Made by a program: the position numbers and the translations under genes. A DNA stretch of 7,499 nt from JAKJEP01 sp964580995 (GTDB lineage Bacteria; Planctomycetota; Phycisphaerae; Sedimentisphaerales; SM23-30), in the NCBI GenBank assembly GCA_964580995.1, contig CAZOMV010000156.1, positions 1 to 7,499 on the forward strand, read 5' to 3'. This document shows, piece by piece, positions 1 through 6,900 of this stretch. The first letter of the stretch is position 1; every line of letters starts with the position of its first letter. Under the pieces are notes generated by a model. It searched no databases and was not told the origin of the DNA. It saw only the letters and a program-made list of their open reading frames with translations.

Positions 1-450
1 AATGCCTGCCTGTAATGTGGAATTAGGCGGTTGAGAACTTATGACTGTCGAGTAATGATAAAGAGCATTATCCGGCCCTAACTCAAGCAACCGATTAGAC
101 GGCTCCCATTTGATCTGGGAATCAACTGGCAAATCCGGCTGAAAGAACTCACTGGCAAGCTGGTAGAGAAAATATTCATTTTCAGGATATTCCATAACAT
201 AGCGAGCCAGCAAATTAAATTCTGCATCTCGATCCCCGCGATAAAAGATGATTTCCACCATAGCAGCCGCCTCCGAATCAACTGCCTTATCCTTCGCCGA
301 CAGGACCGGGCGAGTTTCCTTACTCTGCAGATCATAACGCAATTCGAATAGATACTCGCAAACCACCCGAACCAGATTTTCCCCCTGCCATACCGCCAAA
401 CCGAAACCACCCGCAACTACCAAAACCCAATACCAGACCCTCGCTTTCAT
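1..450 (-). CDS. Membrane-anchored protein with TPR-like helices, N-terminal 150 residues only (partial, 3' end outside window)
   Basis: The reverse strand is open from an ATG at 450-448 to the window edge with no stop, giving 150 codons. A good ribosome binding site (AGGAA at 461-457, 6 nt spacer) supports this start. Residues 5-21 are hydrophobic (VWYWVLVVAGGFGLAVW) after one Lys and one Arg, so this is a signal anchor or uncleaved signal peptide, and the rest should lie outside the cytoplasm. Residues about 60-137 look like paired amphipathic helices with TPR-like spacing: R-x-x-A-E-F-N-L-L-A-R-Y, then Y-P-E-N-E-Y-F-L-Y-Q-L-A, then L-L-E-L-G-P-D-N-A-L-Y-H-Y. The L-x-P-x-N-A-x-x-Y form is typical of TPR units. 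A scaffold role is an inference and no enzyme motif is visible. The gene is more AT-rich than the plus-strand operon and is transcribed divergently from it. I do not recognise a named family. Confidence 0.8.
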   Translation of the reverse strand, partial: MKARVWYWVLVVAGGFGLAVWQGENLVRVVCEYLFELRYDLQSKETRPVLSAKDKAVDSEAAAMVEIIFYRGDRDAEFNLLARYVMEYPENEYFLYQLASEFFQPDLPVDSQIKWEPSNRLLELGPDNALYHYSTVISSQPPNSTLQAGI

Positions 451-482
451 CTTGTATTCCTTTCATCAATCAAATCTTACCC

Positions 483-511
483 TTGAAACCATCTCAATAC
501 CAGATTATACA
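483..511 (+). promoter_or_regulatory. Sigma70-like promoter for the plus-strand operon
   Basis: TTGAAA at 483-488 is followed by a 17-base spacer and TATACA at 506-511. Both hexamers are close to the housekeeping consensus and the spacing is optimal. The predicted start near 518 would give a leader of about 190 nt before the ATG at 712. Planctomycete promoters are poorly characterised, so the match to the E. coli-type consensus is suggestive only. A nearer alternative is listed at 591-618. Confidence 0.45.
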
Positions 512-532
512 TCTGTCCAGGAAGAACGGCTA
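504..532 (-). promoter_or_regulatory. Reverse-strand promoter with -10 overlapping the forward -10
   Basis: Read on the reverse strand, 509-504 is an exact TATAAT. The hexamer at the proper -35 distance (532-527, TAGCCG) is poor, so recognition would rest on the -10. A start near 497 would give a leader of about 47 nt before the ATG at 450, a reasonable distance. Four of the six bases are shared with the forward -10 at 506-511. Confidence 0.4.
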
Positions 533-579
533 GATCACAAAAAGAAACAAATTACCGAGATTGTTCATGAAAGATCGCG

Positions 580-597
580 TGTGCAACAAGTTGCACA
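580..597. promoter_or_regulatory. Perfect palindrome, candidate operator
   Basis: TGTGCAAC-AA-GTTGCACA: two perfect 8-base arms around a 2-base centre. Symmetry does not extend further (G579 against T598). The size and two-fold symmetry fit a site for a dimeric helix-turn-helix regulator. It lies between the two divergent genes, and its right arm overlaps a possible -35 (TTGCAC, 591-596). As RNA it would form a 7-bp stem with a CAAG loop. There is no T-tract after it, so it is not a terminator. I cannot assign the regulator. Confidence 0.55.
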
Positions 598-618
598 TCC
601 CAAGCAGACTTGGATAAT
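591..618 (+). promoter_or_regulatory. Alternative proximal promoter overlapping the palindrome
   Basis: TTGCAC at 591-596, a 16-base spacer and GATAAT at 613-618 make a weaker sigma70-like promoter nearer the first gene. If used, the palindrome at 580-597 would cover its -35, the usual arrangement for repression. The -35 matches consensus at only three positions, so this is a low-confidence alternative to the promoter at 483-511. Confidence 0.2.
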
Positions 619-639
619 CACTCGGGGGACTGGATAATC
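611..639 (+). repeat. Nine-base direct repeat TGGATAATC, 20-base period
   Basis: TGGATAATC occurs at 611-619 and again at 631-639, start to start 20 bases, close to two helical turns. The intervening bases are G-rich (ACTCGGGGGAC). Each copy contains GATAAT, which could also be read as a -10 element. The pair could be a same-face tandem binding site or a chance repeat. Confidence 0.4.
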
Positions 640-711
640 TGGCTAGGTGGGAGGGTTATTTGCAGGCCGAAAGGTTTTGAGTTGCTTTTTGAGGGGATTT
701 CGGGCAATAAT

Positions 712-1944
712 ATGGATCAGATGAATAAAATGAAATGGAAGCCGGTACAGGTTCTTGGGTATGCTGTTTTTGCGGCGGTATTGCTTGGTACATTCTGGTT
801 TGGGCGTTTTCTCCTGCAAAATGGTCCGCCTCCGGAAAAAAGCGAAACCATTGGTTCGAAAACCCCTCCCCCCCCTACCGTGAATGCCAACTGGCCCATG
901 TACCGGGGAAACCCGGCCCTGACGGGGATCGCGGCGGCGATTCTGCCGGAGCAGTTGACGCTCTTATGGAAATATAAGACGGGGGCAGCGATTAAATCCT
1001 CAGCGGCGATTGAGAATGGGCAGGTTTACATCGGGTCGGATGACAAGCAGATATATTCCCTGACGCTGGACAGCGGGCTGCTTAACTGGGCCTTCCCTAC
1101 CCAGGGAGCGGTGGAGTCCTCGCCCTGTGTTTTGGCGGGGCGGGTGTATGCCGGGTCCTCCGACCGGTATTTATATGCGATAGACTGGCAGAGCGGCCAG
1201 ATGATCTGGAAGTACAAGACAGAAGGAAAGATTCCGGGGGGAGTGAATTATTACCAGAAGGAGGGGGAATCCCATCCGTGGGTGCTGGTCGGCAGTTACG
1301 ACAATATCCTGCACTGCGTGGATGCGGTGACGGGAGATAAGGTCTGGAGCTATGAGTCGGGCTATTATATTAATGGAACACCGGCGGTTATGGATGACAA
1401 GGTGGTTTTCGGCGGCTGCGATGCGGTGATACACGTGATTTCCGCCGTGGATGGGACCGCGATCCATGAGATTGACGCCGGTTCCTACATCGCCGGTTCG
1501 GCGGCCCTGGCGGACGGGCAGGCCTTCGTGGGCAATTATGATTATGTTTTTATGTGCGCGGACATGAAATCAGGCCAGATCGTCTGGCGGTATCAGGACC
1601 AGGAATTTCCGTTTATTTCCACGGCGGCAGTGACGCAGGACCGGGTGCTTTTCGGTTCGCGCGACCAGCGGCTGCACTGTGTGCAGCGCGGCAGCGGACA
1701 AACGCTCTGGAGTTTTGCCACACAGGGTGAGGTGGACAGTTCACCGATCGTCTGCGGCGATAAGGTGCTGGTCGGCTCATCAGACGGACGTTTGTACATG
1801 GTCCAACTGGCCGATGGCCAGGAATTGTGGTCGTATGAAATCGGGGCAGCCATTACCGCCTCACCGGCCATTGCCGGGGGGATTGTGGTAGTGGGCGCGG
1901 AAGATGGTTATGTCTATGCGTTTGCTGGCCAAAACTCCAGATAG
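712..1944 (+). CDS. Membrane-anchored eight-bladed PQQ-type (BamB-like) beta-propeller protein, 410 aa
   Basis: The likely start is the ATG at 712, just before a basic stretch and a hydrophobic helix at residues 12-35. In-frame ATGs at 721 and 730 would also keep the helix. The nearest purine-rich site, GAGGGG at 691-696, is 15 nt away, so the start is not firmly fixed. There is no lipobox cysteine, so the protein is probably tethered by an uncleaved helix and faces the periplasm. A Pro-rich linker (residues 38-55, with four prolines from a C8 tract) leads to W-P-M-Y-R-G-N (61-67), which I know as the usual entry to planctomycete PQQ-like propellers. I count eight repeats of about 40 residues, starting near 84, 123, 163, 209, 249, 289, 330 and 370. 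Most have the form W-x-Y or W-x-F, then S-P or a variant, V-x-x-G-S-x-D, then L-Y-x-x-D-x-x-S-G. Eight blades match BamB and PQQ dehydrogenases, but no dehydrogenase catalytic segment is visible. A binding or scaffold role is inferred. It is the first gene of the operon. Confidence 0.85.
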   Translation: MDQMNKMKWKPVQVLGYAVFAAVLLGTFWFGRFLLQNGPPPEKSETIGSKTPPPPTVNANWPMYRGNPALTGIAAAILPEQLTLLWKYKTGAAIKSSAAIENGQVYIGSDDKQIYSLTLDSGLLNWAFPTQGAVESSPCVLAGRVYAGSSDRYLYAIDWQSGQMIWKYKTEGKIPGGVNYYQKEGESHPWVLVGSYDNILHCVDAVTGDKVWSYESGYYINGTPAVMDDKVVFGGCDAVIHVISAVDGTAIHEIDAGSYIAGSAALADGQAFVGNYDYVFMCADMKSGQIVWRYQDQEFPFISTAAVTQDRVLFGSRDQRLHCVQRGSGQTLWSFATQGEVDSSPIVCGDKVLVGSSDGRLYMVQLADGQELWSYEIGAAITASPAIAGGIVVVGAEDGYVYAFAGQNSR

Positions 1945-1952
1945 AATTTAAA

Positions 1953-1957
1953 AAGGA
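1953..1957 (+). promoter_or_regulatory. Ribosome binding site of the glycosyltransferase gene
   Basis: AAGGA lies 8 nt before the ATG at 1966, within the 21-base gap after the propeller stop codon. This fixes the start of the glycosyltransferase and leaves no room for a separate promoter. Confidence 0.7.
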
Positions 1958-1965
1958 CAGAACCT

Positions 1966-3267
1966 ATGCGAATCATACAAGTCACGCCCGGATCCGGTGA
2001 TAATTTTTATTGCGAAAACTGCATTCGGGACATCGCCATTACGAAAGAGTTGAAACGGCAGGGGCTGGATGTCGTCATGGTGCCGCTGTACCTGCCGCCC
2101 CGGCTGGATGTGGGAGAAACCCTGCGGGATGCGCCCCTGTTCTTTGGGGGGATCAATGTCTATTTACAGCAGAAATTCGCGTTCTTTCGCCGGACGCCGA
2201 GGTGGGTGGACAAATGGTTCGATTCCGCCCGGCTGCTGGGATGGGCGGCGAAAAAGGCGGGGATGACGACCGCCCGGGAACTGGGAGAAACCACGATTTC
2301 GATGCTGCGCGGCGAACACGGGCGCCAGGCGAAAGAGTTGCAAAAGCTGCTTGACTGGCTGAAGGAGTATTCGCCGGATATTTTGTGCCTCTCGAATATC
2401 CTGCTGGCGGGCCTGGTGCCGCAAATCAAAGAGCAGTTAAAAATTCCGGTCATTTGCCTGCTTCAGGATGAAGATGGTTTTCTCGATTCGCTGCCCGATC
2501 CGCTGCGGCAGCAGGCGTGGGAACTGGTCCGGCAGCGGGCGACGGAGATCGAGGCCTTCATCGCCGTCAGCAGCTATTTTGCCCGGATCATGCGGGAGAG
2601 GTTGGCGATTCCCGCCGGGCGGATGTTCACGGTCTATTCGGGCATTACCACGGAGAAATATACCCCGGCTGTCATGCCGGTCGATCCGCCGGTCATCGGT
2701 TTTTTATCGCGGATGTGTTATACGAAAGGGCTGGATATTCTGGCCGATGCCTTCATCCGCCTCAAGAAGCACGAATCGCTGCGTACGGTCCGGCTGCGGA
2801 TCTCGGGCGGGCAAACCTCCGCGGACCAGCCGTTTATCAATACGATACGACAGCGGCTGGAGAAGAACGGATGCCTGGCTGATGTGGAATTTCATCCGCC
2901 CTTTGACCAGCAATCCCGCATTGAGTTTCTGCAATCGCTGTCGGTAGTGTGTGTGCCGGAAAGGCAGGGTGAGGCCTGCGGACTGTATCTGATGGAGGCC
3001 CTGGCGGCGGGCGTGCCTTTTGTGCAGCCGGACAATGGGGTTTCGCCGGAGCTGCGGGACAGAACCGGCGGAGGCATCCTGTATGCACCGAATGACGCGG
3101 ATACGCTGGCGGCGCAACTGCATGAAATCCTGACGAATCCCCAGCAGCGGCTGCAACTGGCCCGGCAGGGCAGAAAAGCGGCCGTTGAACTTTTCAGCAT
3201 TGAACGCACGGCCCGCGAATTGCTGAACATCTATCAAAACGCCGTAACCCATTATCATGGAAGCTGA
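1966..3267 (+). CDS. GT4-family (GT-B fold) glycosyltransferase, 433 aa
   Basis: It should transfer a sugar from an activated donor, with retention of configuration, in the cytoplasm or at the inner membrane face. Neither donor nor acceptor can be read from the sequence. The start is fixed by its AAGGA. The N-terminal acceptor-side domain opens with a beta strand and glycine loop (R-I-I-Q-V-T-P-G-S-G-D-N), directly followed by F-Y-C-E-N-C-I-R-D (residues 14-22). This C-x2-C segment resembles Y-C-x-N-C-L-R-D openings I recall from a planctomycete-rich GT4 subgroup. The C-terminal Rossmann domain starts near 242 with V-I-G-F-L-S-R-M-C-Y-T-K-G-L-D (243-257), which supplies the usual donor-phosphate Arg and Lys (R249, K254). 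The E-x7-E motif of GT4 enzymes is present as E336 and E344 (E-A-C-G-L-Y-L-M-E), followed by A-L-A-A-G-V-P. No signal peptide or membrane helix is evident. All catalytic landmarks are intact and the length is normal. It ends 3 nt before the ABC ATPase start, so it is probably translated in step with the transporter. Confidence 0.92.
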   Translation: MRIIQVTPGSGDNFYCENCIRDIAITKELKRQGLDVVMVPLYLPPRLDVGETLRDAPLFFGGINVYLQQKFAFFRRTPRWVDKWFDSARLLGWAAKKAGMTTARELGETTISMLRGEHGRQAKELQKLLDWLKEYSPDILCLSNILLAGLVPQIKEQLKIPVICLLQDEDGFLDSLPDPLRQQAWELVRQRATEIEAFIAVSSYFARIMRERLAIPAGRMFTVYSGITTEKYTPAVMPVDPPVIGFLSRMCYTKGLDILADAFIRLKKHESLRTVRLRISGGQTSADQPFINTIRQRLEKNGCLADVEFHPPFDQQSRIEFLQSLSVVCVPERQGEACGLYLMEALAAGVPFVQPDNGVSPELRDRTGGGILYAPNDADTLAAQLHEILTNPQQRLQLARQGRKAAVELFSIERTARELLNIYQNAVTHYHGS

Positions 3268-3270
3268 ATC

Positions 3271-3957
3271 ATGAATTCCCATTTTCTGCTGGAACTGGAA
3301 CATGTCGCCAAACGCTATGACCAGCCGGTGCTCAAGGACATTACCCTGCAGGTGCGGCCGGGTGAGACGCTGGCGCTGCTGGGGCCGTCCGGGTCGGGGA
3401 AAAGCACACTGCTGAATATGATCGGGACGCTGGAGAGACCCAGTGCGGGAACCGTGCATCTGGAGGGAGAGGATATCGCGAAACGGACGGATCAGGAGCT
3501 GGCCGTCATACGGAATCGGAAAATCGGTTTTGTGTTTCAGGAGCATCATCTGCTGCCGCAGTGTACGGTGCTGGAAAATGCGTTGATCCCCACCCTGGCG
3601 TGCAAAAATCCCGCCGGCGGTGAAAACCCGGAGAGCCGGGCCAGAGAGCTGCTGCGGGAAGTAGGGCTGGAGCAGCGGCTTGGCTATTATCCCGGGCAAC
3701 TCTCCGGCGGCGAGAAACAGCGGGCGGCGGTGGTGCGGGCGCTGATAAATCAGCCCAGGCTGGTACTGGCGGATGAACCGACCGGTTCGCTGGACCGGGT
3801 CTCGTCCGAAAAGCTGGTCGATCTGCTGGTGGACCTGAACCGCAGCCGCGGCATTACGCTAATTATGGTAACGCATTCCCAGACACTGGCGGGACGGATG
3901 AACCGGATACTGGAGCTAAGCGAGGGAATGCTCATCCCGTGGAGCGGTGCGAAATGA
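3271..3957 (+). CDS. LolD/YbbA/MacB-type ABC transporter ATP-binding protein, 228 aa
   Basis: This is a cytoplasmic ATPase subunit that should dimerise and drive the permease encoded next. Every ABC landmark is present: A-loop Tyr16, Walker A G-P-S-G-S-G-K-S-T (38-46), Q-loop Gln90 in F-V-F-Q-E-H-H-L-L-P, signature L-S-G-G-E-K-Q-R (144-151), Walker B L-V-L-A-D-E with catalytic Glu169, D-loop S-L-D-R (173-176) and switch His202. The H-H-L-L-P after the Q-loop and the single-domain length are typical of the LolD/MacB/FtsE group; E. coli YbbA is, as I recall it, the same length. The ATG at 3271 has GGAAG 7 nt upstream, inside the end of the previous gene. Its stop overlaps the permease start by 4 nt (ATGA, 3954-3957), the usual sign of translational coupling between obligate partners. 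Nothing suggests inactivation. The exact substrate class (lipoprotein, lipid, peptide or other) cannot be told from the ATPase alone. Confidence 0.95.
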   Translation: MNSHFLLELEHVAKRYDQPVLKDITLQVRPGETLALLGPSGSGKSTLLNMIGTLERPSAGTVHLEGEDIAKRTDQELAVIRNRKIGFVFQEHHLLPQCTVLENALIPTLACKNPAGGENPESRARELLREVGLEQRLGYYPGQLSGGEKQRAAVVRALINQPRLVLADEPTGSLDRVSSEKLVDLLVDLNRSRGITLIMVTHSQTLAGRMNRILELSEGMLIPWSGAK

Positions 3958-6900
3958 GCCTTGGGCGGCTGATATGGCGGAGCCTCTACTATTACCGGCG
4001 GACCCATGTGTGGGTACTGCTGGGGGCGGCTCTGAGTACGGCCATCATTATCGGGGCGCTGCTGGTGGGCGATTCGCTGCAATATAGCCTGCAACAGCAG
4101 GCCCTGGAACGGCTGGGCAAGACAAAATTCGCTTTAATCGGCGCGGACCGGTTTTTCCGCAGCGAGCTGGCGGGTGAAATCAGCGTGGCAACGGGTGCCC
4201 CAGCCGCCGGCGTTTTACAATTGCCCGCCATCGTAACCAATAGCGACGGCACAGCCCGTGCGAATCAGACCCAGGTCGTGGGCGTGGACGATACTTTCTG
4301 GCAAATGGCCTCCGGGGCCATGCCGCCCCCCCACCTGGCCGCCGATGAAATTCTGATCAATGAACCGCTGGCCCGGCATCTGGCCGTCGGACCGGGCGAT
4401 GAACTGGTGGTTCGCATCCCGAATCCATCCCTGATTTCCCGCGATATTCCCCTCTCGACAGAATCCGATCTTTCGAGCGCGGCGCGTCTGAAGGTGAAGC
4501 AAATCGTAAGGGAAACCGAGATGGGGCGTTTCAGCCTGCAAGCCAATCATATCGCACCGTACAATGTTTTCCTTGCCAGGGAATGGCTGGCGGAAAAGAG
4601 TAAACTACCCGGCCGGTGCAATCTGCTGCTGCTGGGGGAAAATCCGGCCGCCGAGCTTACCTTGGAAAAAGTAAACAACGAAATAAAAAACCATTGGCAT
4701 CTGGCCGATGCAGCGCTGGAACTGCGCGAAATCCCCCGGCTTTCCGCGTTGGAACTGCGCTCCAGCCGCATATTTATCGATCCGGCGGTAGCGCAGGCAG
4801 CCAAAGAGATTCCGGAAAAGGCCCAGCCCATACTAACCTATTTCGTGAATGAACTGCAGTGCGGCGATCGTACGGCTCCGTACTCGATGGTCACAGCCAC
4901 CGACGGCGACTGGCTCCCGGCGGATATGGCGGAGGATGAAATAATCATCAATACCTGGCTGGCGGATGACCTCAAGGCCCAGACCGGTGATACGCTGGTA
5001 ATGCGGTATTATGTTTTGGGTACGATGCGAAAACTGGAGGAACGGACCAGCCGGTTCCGGATTCGCTCGGTGATCCCGATGGCAGGACCGGCGGCGGACC
5101 CGGCGCTGATGCCGGATTTCCCCGGAATCAGCGATGCAGAAAGCTGTTGCGACTGGCAGAGCGGCCTTCCCATCAATCTGGACCGCATTCGTCCCCAGGA
5201 TGAAAAATACTGGGACGACTACCGGGGCACGCCCAAGGCCTTTATTACTCTATCAGCGGGCCAATCCCTATGGAAAAACCGCTACGGCGACCTGACAGCC
5301 ATTCGCTTTCCTTTGACGGAAACTTCCGAGGCCGCCATTCGTGACACCCTGCGGGAGCATTTGAATCCGGCGGCGGTGGGTTTATACTTCCAGCCGGTAC
5401 GGGAAACCGCCCGGAAGGCCGGCGGCGAGGCGCTGAATTTCGGCCAGTTGTTTATCGGTTTCAGCTTTTTCCTGATTATCGCGGCCCTGCTGCTGGTGGC
5501 ATTGTTATTCCGCCTGGCCATCGAACAGCGAAATCCGCAGGCCGGGCTGCTGCTGGCGCTGGGATGGCCGCCGAAAATGGTCAAACATCTTTTTCTTCTG
5601 GAAGGCGGCGTATTGATCGTGCTGGGCGGGCTTTTGGGTATTGTCGGCGGCATGGCCTATACCCAGGTCATGATGTACGCCCTGAGCACCATCTGGCAGA
5701 ATGCGGTTTCGGCCGCAACGATCCGGTTTCACGCCGAACCGGTTACCATTCTCATGGGACTCATAAGCAGTTGTCTGGTCAGCTTTTTTGCGATCTGGCT
5801 GGTGGCACGCCGCCACGGCTCCCGGCCGGCGCGGGAACTGCTCAGCGGCCTGAGCGAAGCGGCCTTTCTGCCGGGCCGGAACCGATTCGGAGTGAGCTTC
5901 TGGATTGCGGTCCTGTCCACAATAGCGATAGTCATTTTATTACTCTGGTCACTCGTTTCGCCGCCGAAACAGGCGGCGGGACTCTTTTTCGGCATGGGTA
6001 CGATTTTACTGATCGGTTCGCTTTCCGCCGGCCATATCCTGCTGCAGCGAGTATGCCGGGTCTCAGCCGGACTGCGCATGACGTTCTGGAACCTGGGCCT
6101 GCGGAACATGAGCCGTAAAATAGGCCGGAGCATGGCGATCATGGTCCTGCTGGCCTGCGGGTGTTTTCTGGTAGTCGCCATCGGCGCCAATCGCCACAAT
6201 CCGCTGCAAAATGCCAATCTGCGTAGTTCGGGGACAGGCGGCTTTTCGCTCTATGGCCGGGCCACGCTGCCGGTGTATCGCGATCTGAACACAACAGAAA
6301 CGCAAAAGTTTTACGGCTTGAATCCTGGTGATATGACCGGGGTCCGGGCAATTCCGCTTCGGCTGCGGGAAGGCGACGACGCCAGCTGCCTGAACCTGAA
6401 CCGGCCCCAGCATCCGCCGCTGCTGGGAGTTTCGCCGGCAGCGATGGAGTCGGTCCAGCCGTTCACATTTGCCGGGCTGGCGGATGCGGCTTACCAATCC
6501 AACCCGTGGCGGATCCTGGAGAAAAACTATGGTGCAAATGTCATCCCCGCGATTGCGGATGCCGATACGATTCAATGGGCATTGGGCAAAGCGGTGGGCG
6601 ATACGATCGATTATACCGATGAACAAGGCCGGCATTTTCAAATCCTGCTGGCGGGTGCGATTCAAAAAACCATGCTGCAGGGCAGCCTGATTATTTCCGA
6701 AAACAACTTCACCGCCCGCTTCCCCGCCGCCCAGGGCTATCAGGTTTTCCTGATCGATACCCCCCCTGCCGCCGCGGCCGCGACCGCAAAATCGCTGACA
6801 CGGGCCTTGCGCGATTTTGGCCTGGAACTAACGCCCGCCGCCCAGCGGCTGGCCCTGTTTCTCAGCGTCGAGAATTCCTATCTCTCGATCTTCCTGCTGC

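Larger units (their letters stand above)
451..711. other. Divergent intergenic and leader region
   Basis: These 261 bases separate the reverse-strand TPR-like gene from the plus-strand operon. I see no convincing coding sequence. The region carries the ribosome binding site of the left gene (457-461), overlapping promoter-like elements on the two strands (483-511), an 18-base perfect palindrome (580-597), a small inverted repeat CCAAG-CAGA-CTTGG (600-613), and two copies of TGGATAATC (611-619 and 631-639). If transcription starts near 518, the operon has a leader of about 190 nt, long enough for regulation, but I recognise no known riboswitch in it. Confidence 0.6.

Noticed and set aside
78..416. 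Reverse-strand open frame of 112 codons beginning with M-R-V-V-S-V-W
   Set aside because: It lies in another frame inside the gene at 1-450. That gene has a proper ribosome binding site, a clear signal anchor and protein-like composition, while this frame is rich in Arg, Trp and Cys with no domain pattern.
580..597. Assigning the palindrome to a named regulator such as a CRP/FNR- or LexA-type site
   Set aside because: The arms do not match the motifs I know (for example TGTGA-N6-TCACA), so naming a regulator would be a guess.
452..637. Plus-strand open frame of 61 codons in the divergent region
   Set aside because: It starts at a TTG without a ribosome binding site, spans the promoter-like elements and the palindrome, and shows no recognisable pattern.
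610..711. Upstream extension of the propeller gene to a TTG at 610
   Set aside because: It would add 34 residues before the signal anchor, contains the direct repeats, and has no good ribosome binding site. The ATG at 712 directly before the basic and hydrophobic segments is more natural.
2704..3699. Long reverse-strand open frame (331 codons) opposite the glycosyltransferase and ATPase genes
   Set aside because: It is antisense to two genes with complete family motifs. Its protein is Gln-, Arg- and His-rich without domain structure, as expected of a shadow frame in GC-rich coding DNA.
3939..3953. GTG start for the permease, five codons upstream
   Set aside because: The ATG at 3954 gives the classic ATGA overlap and has GGAG at a suitable distance, and the extra residues add nothing recognisable.
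5564..6118. Plus-strand open frame of 184 codons inside the permease gene
   Set aside because: It overlaps the membrane-helix coding part of the permease in another frame, has no supported start, and its composition is that of a shifted frame.
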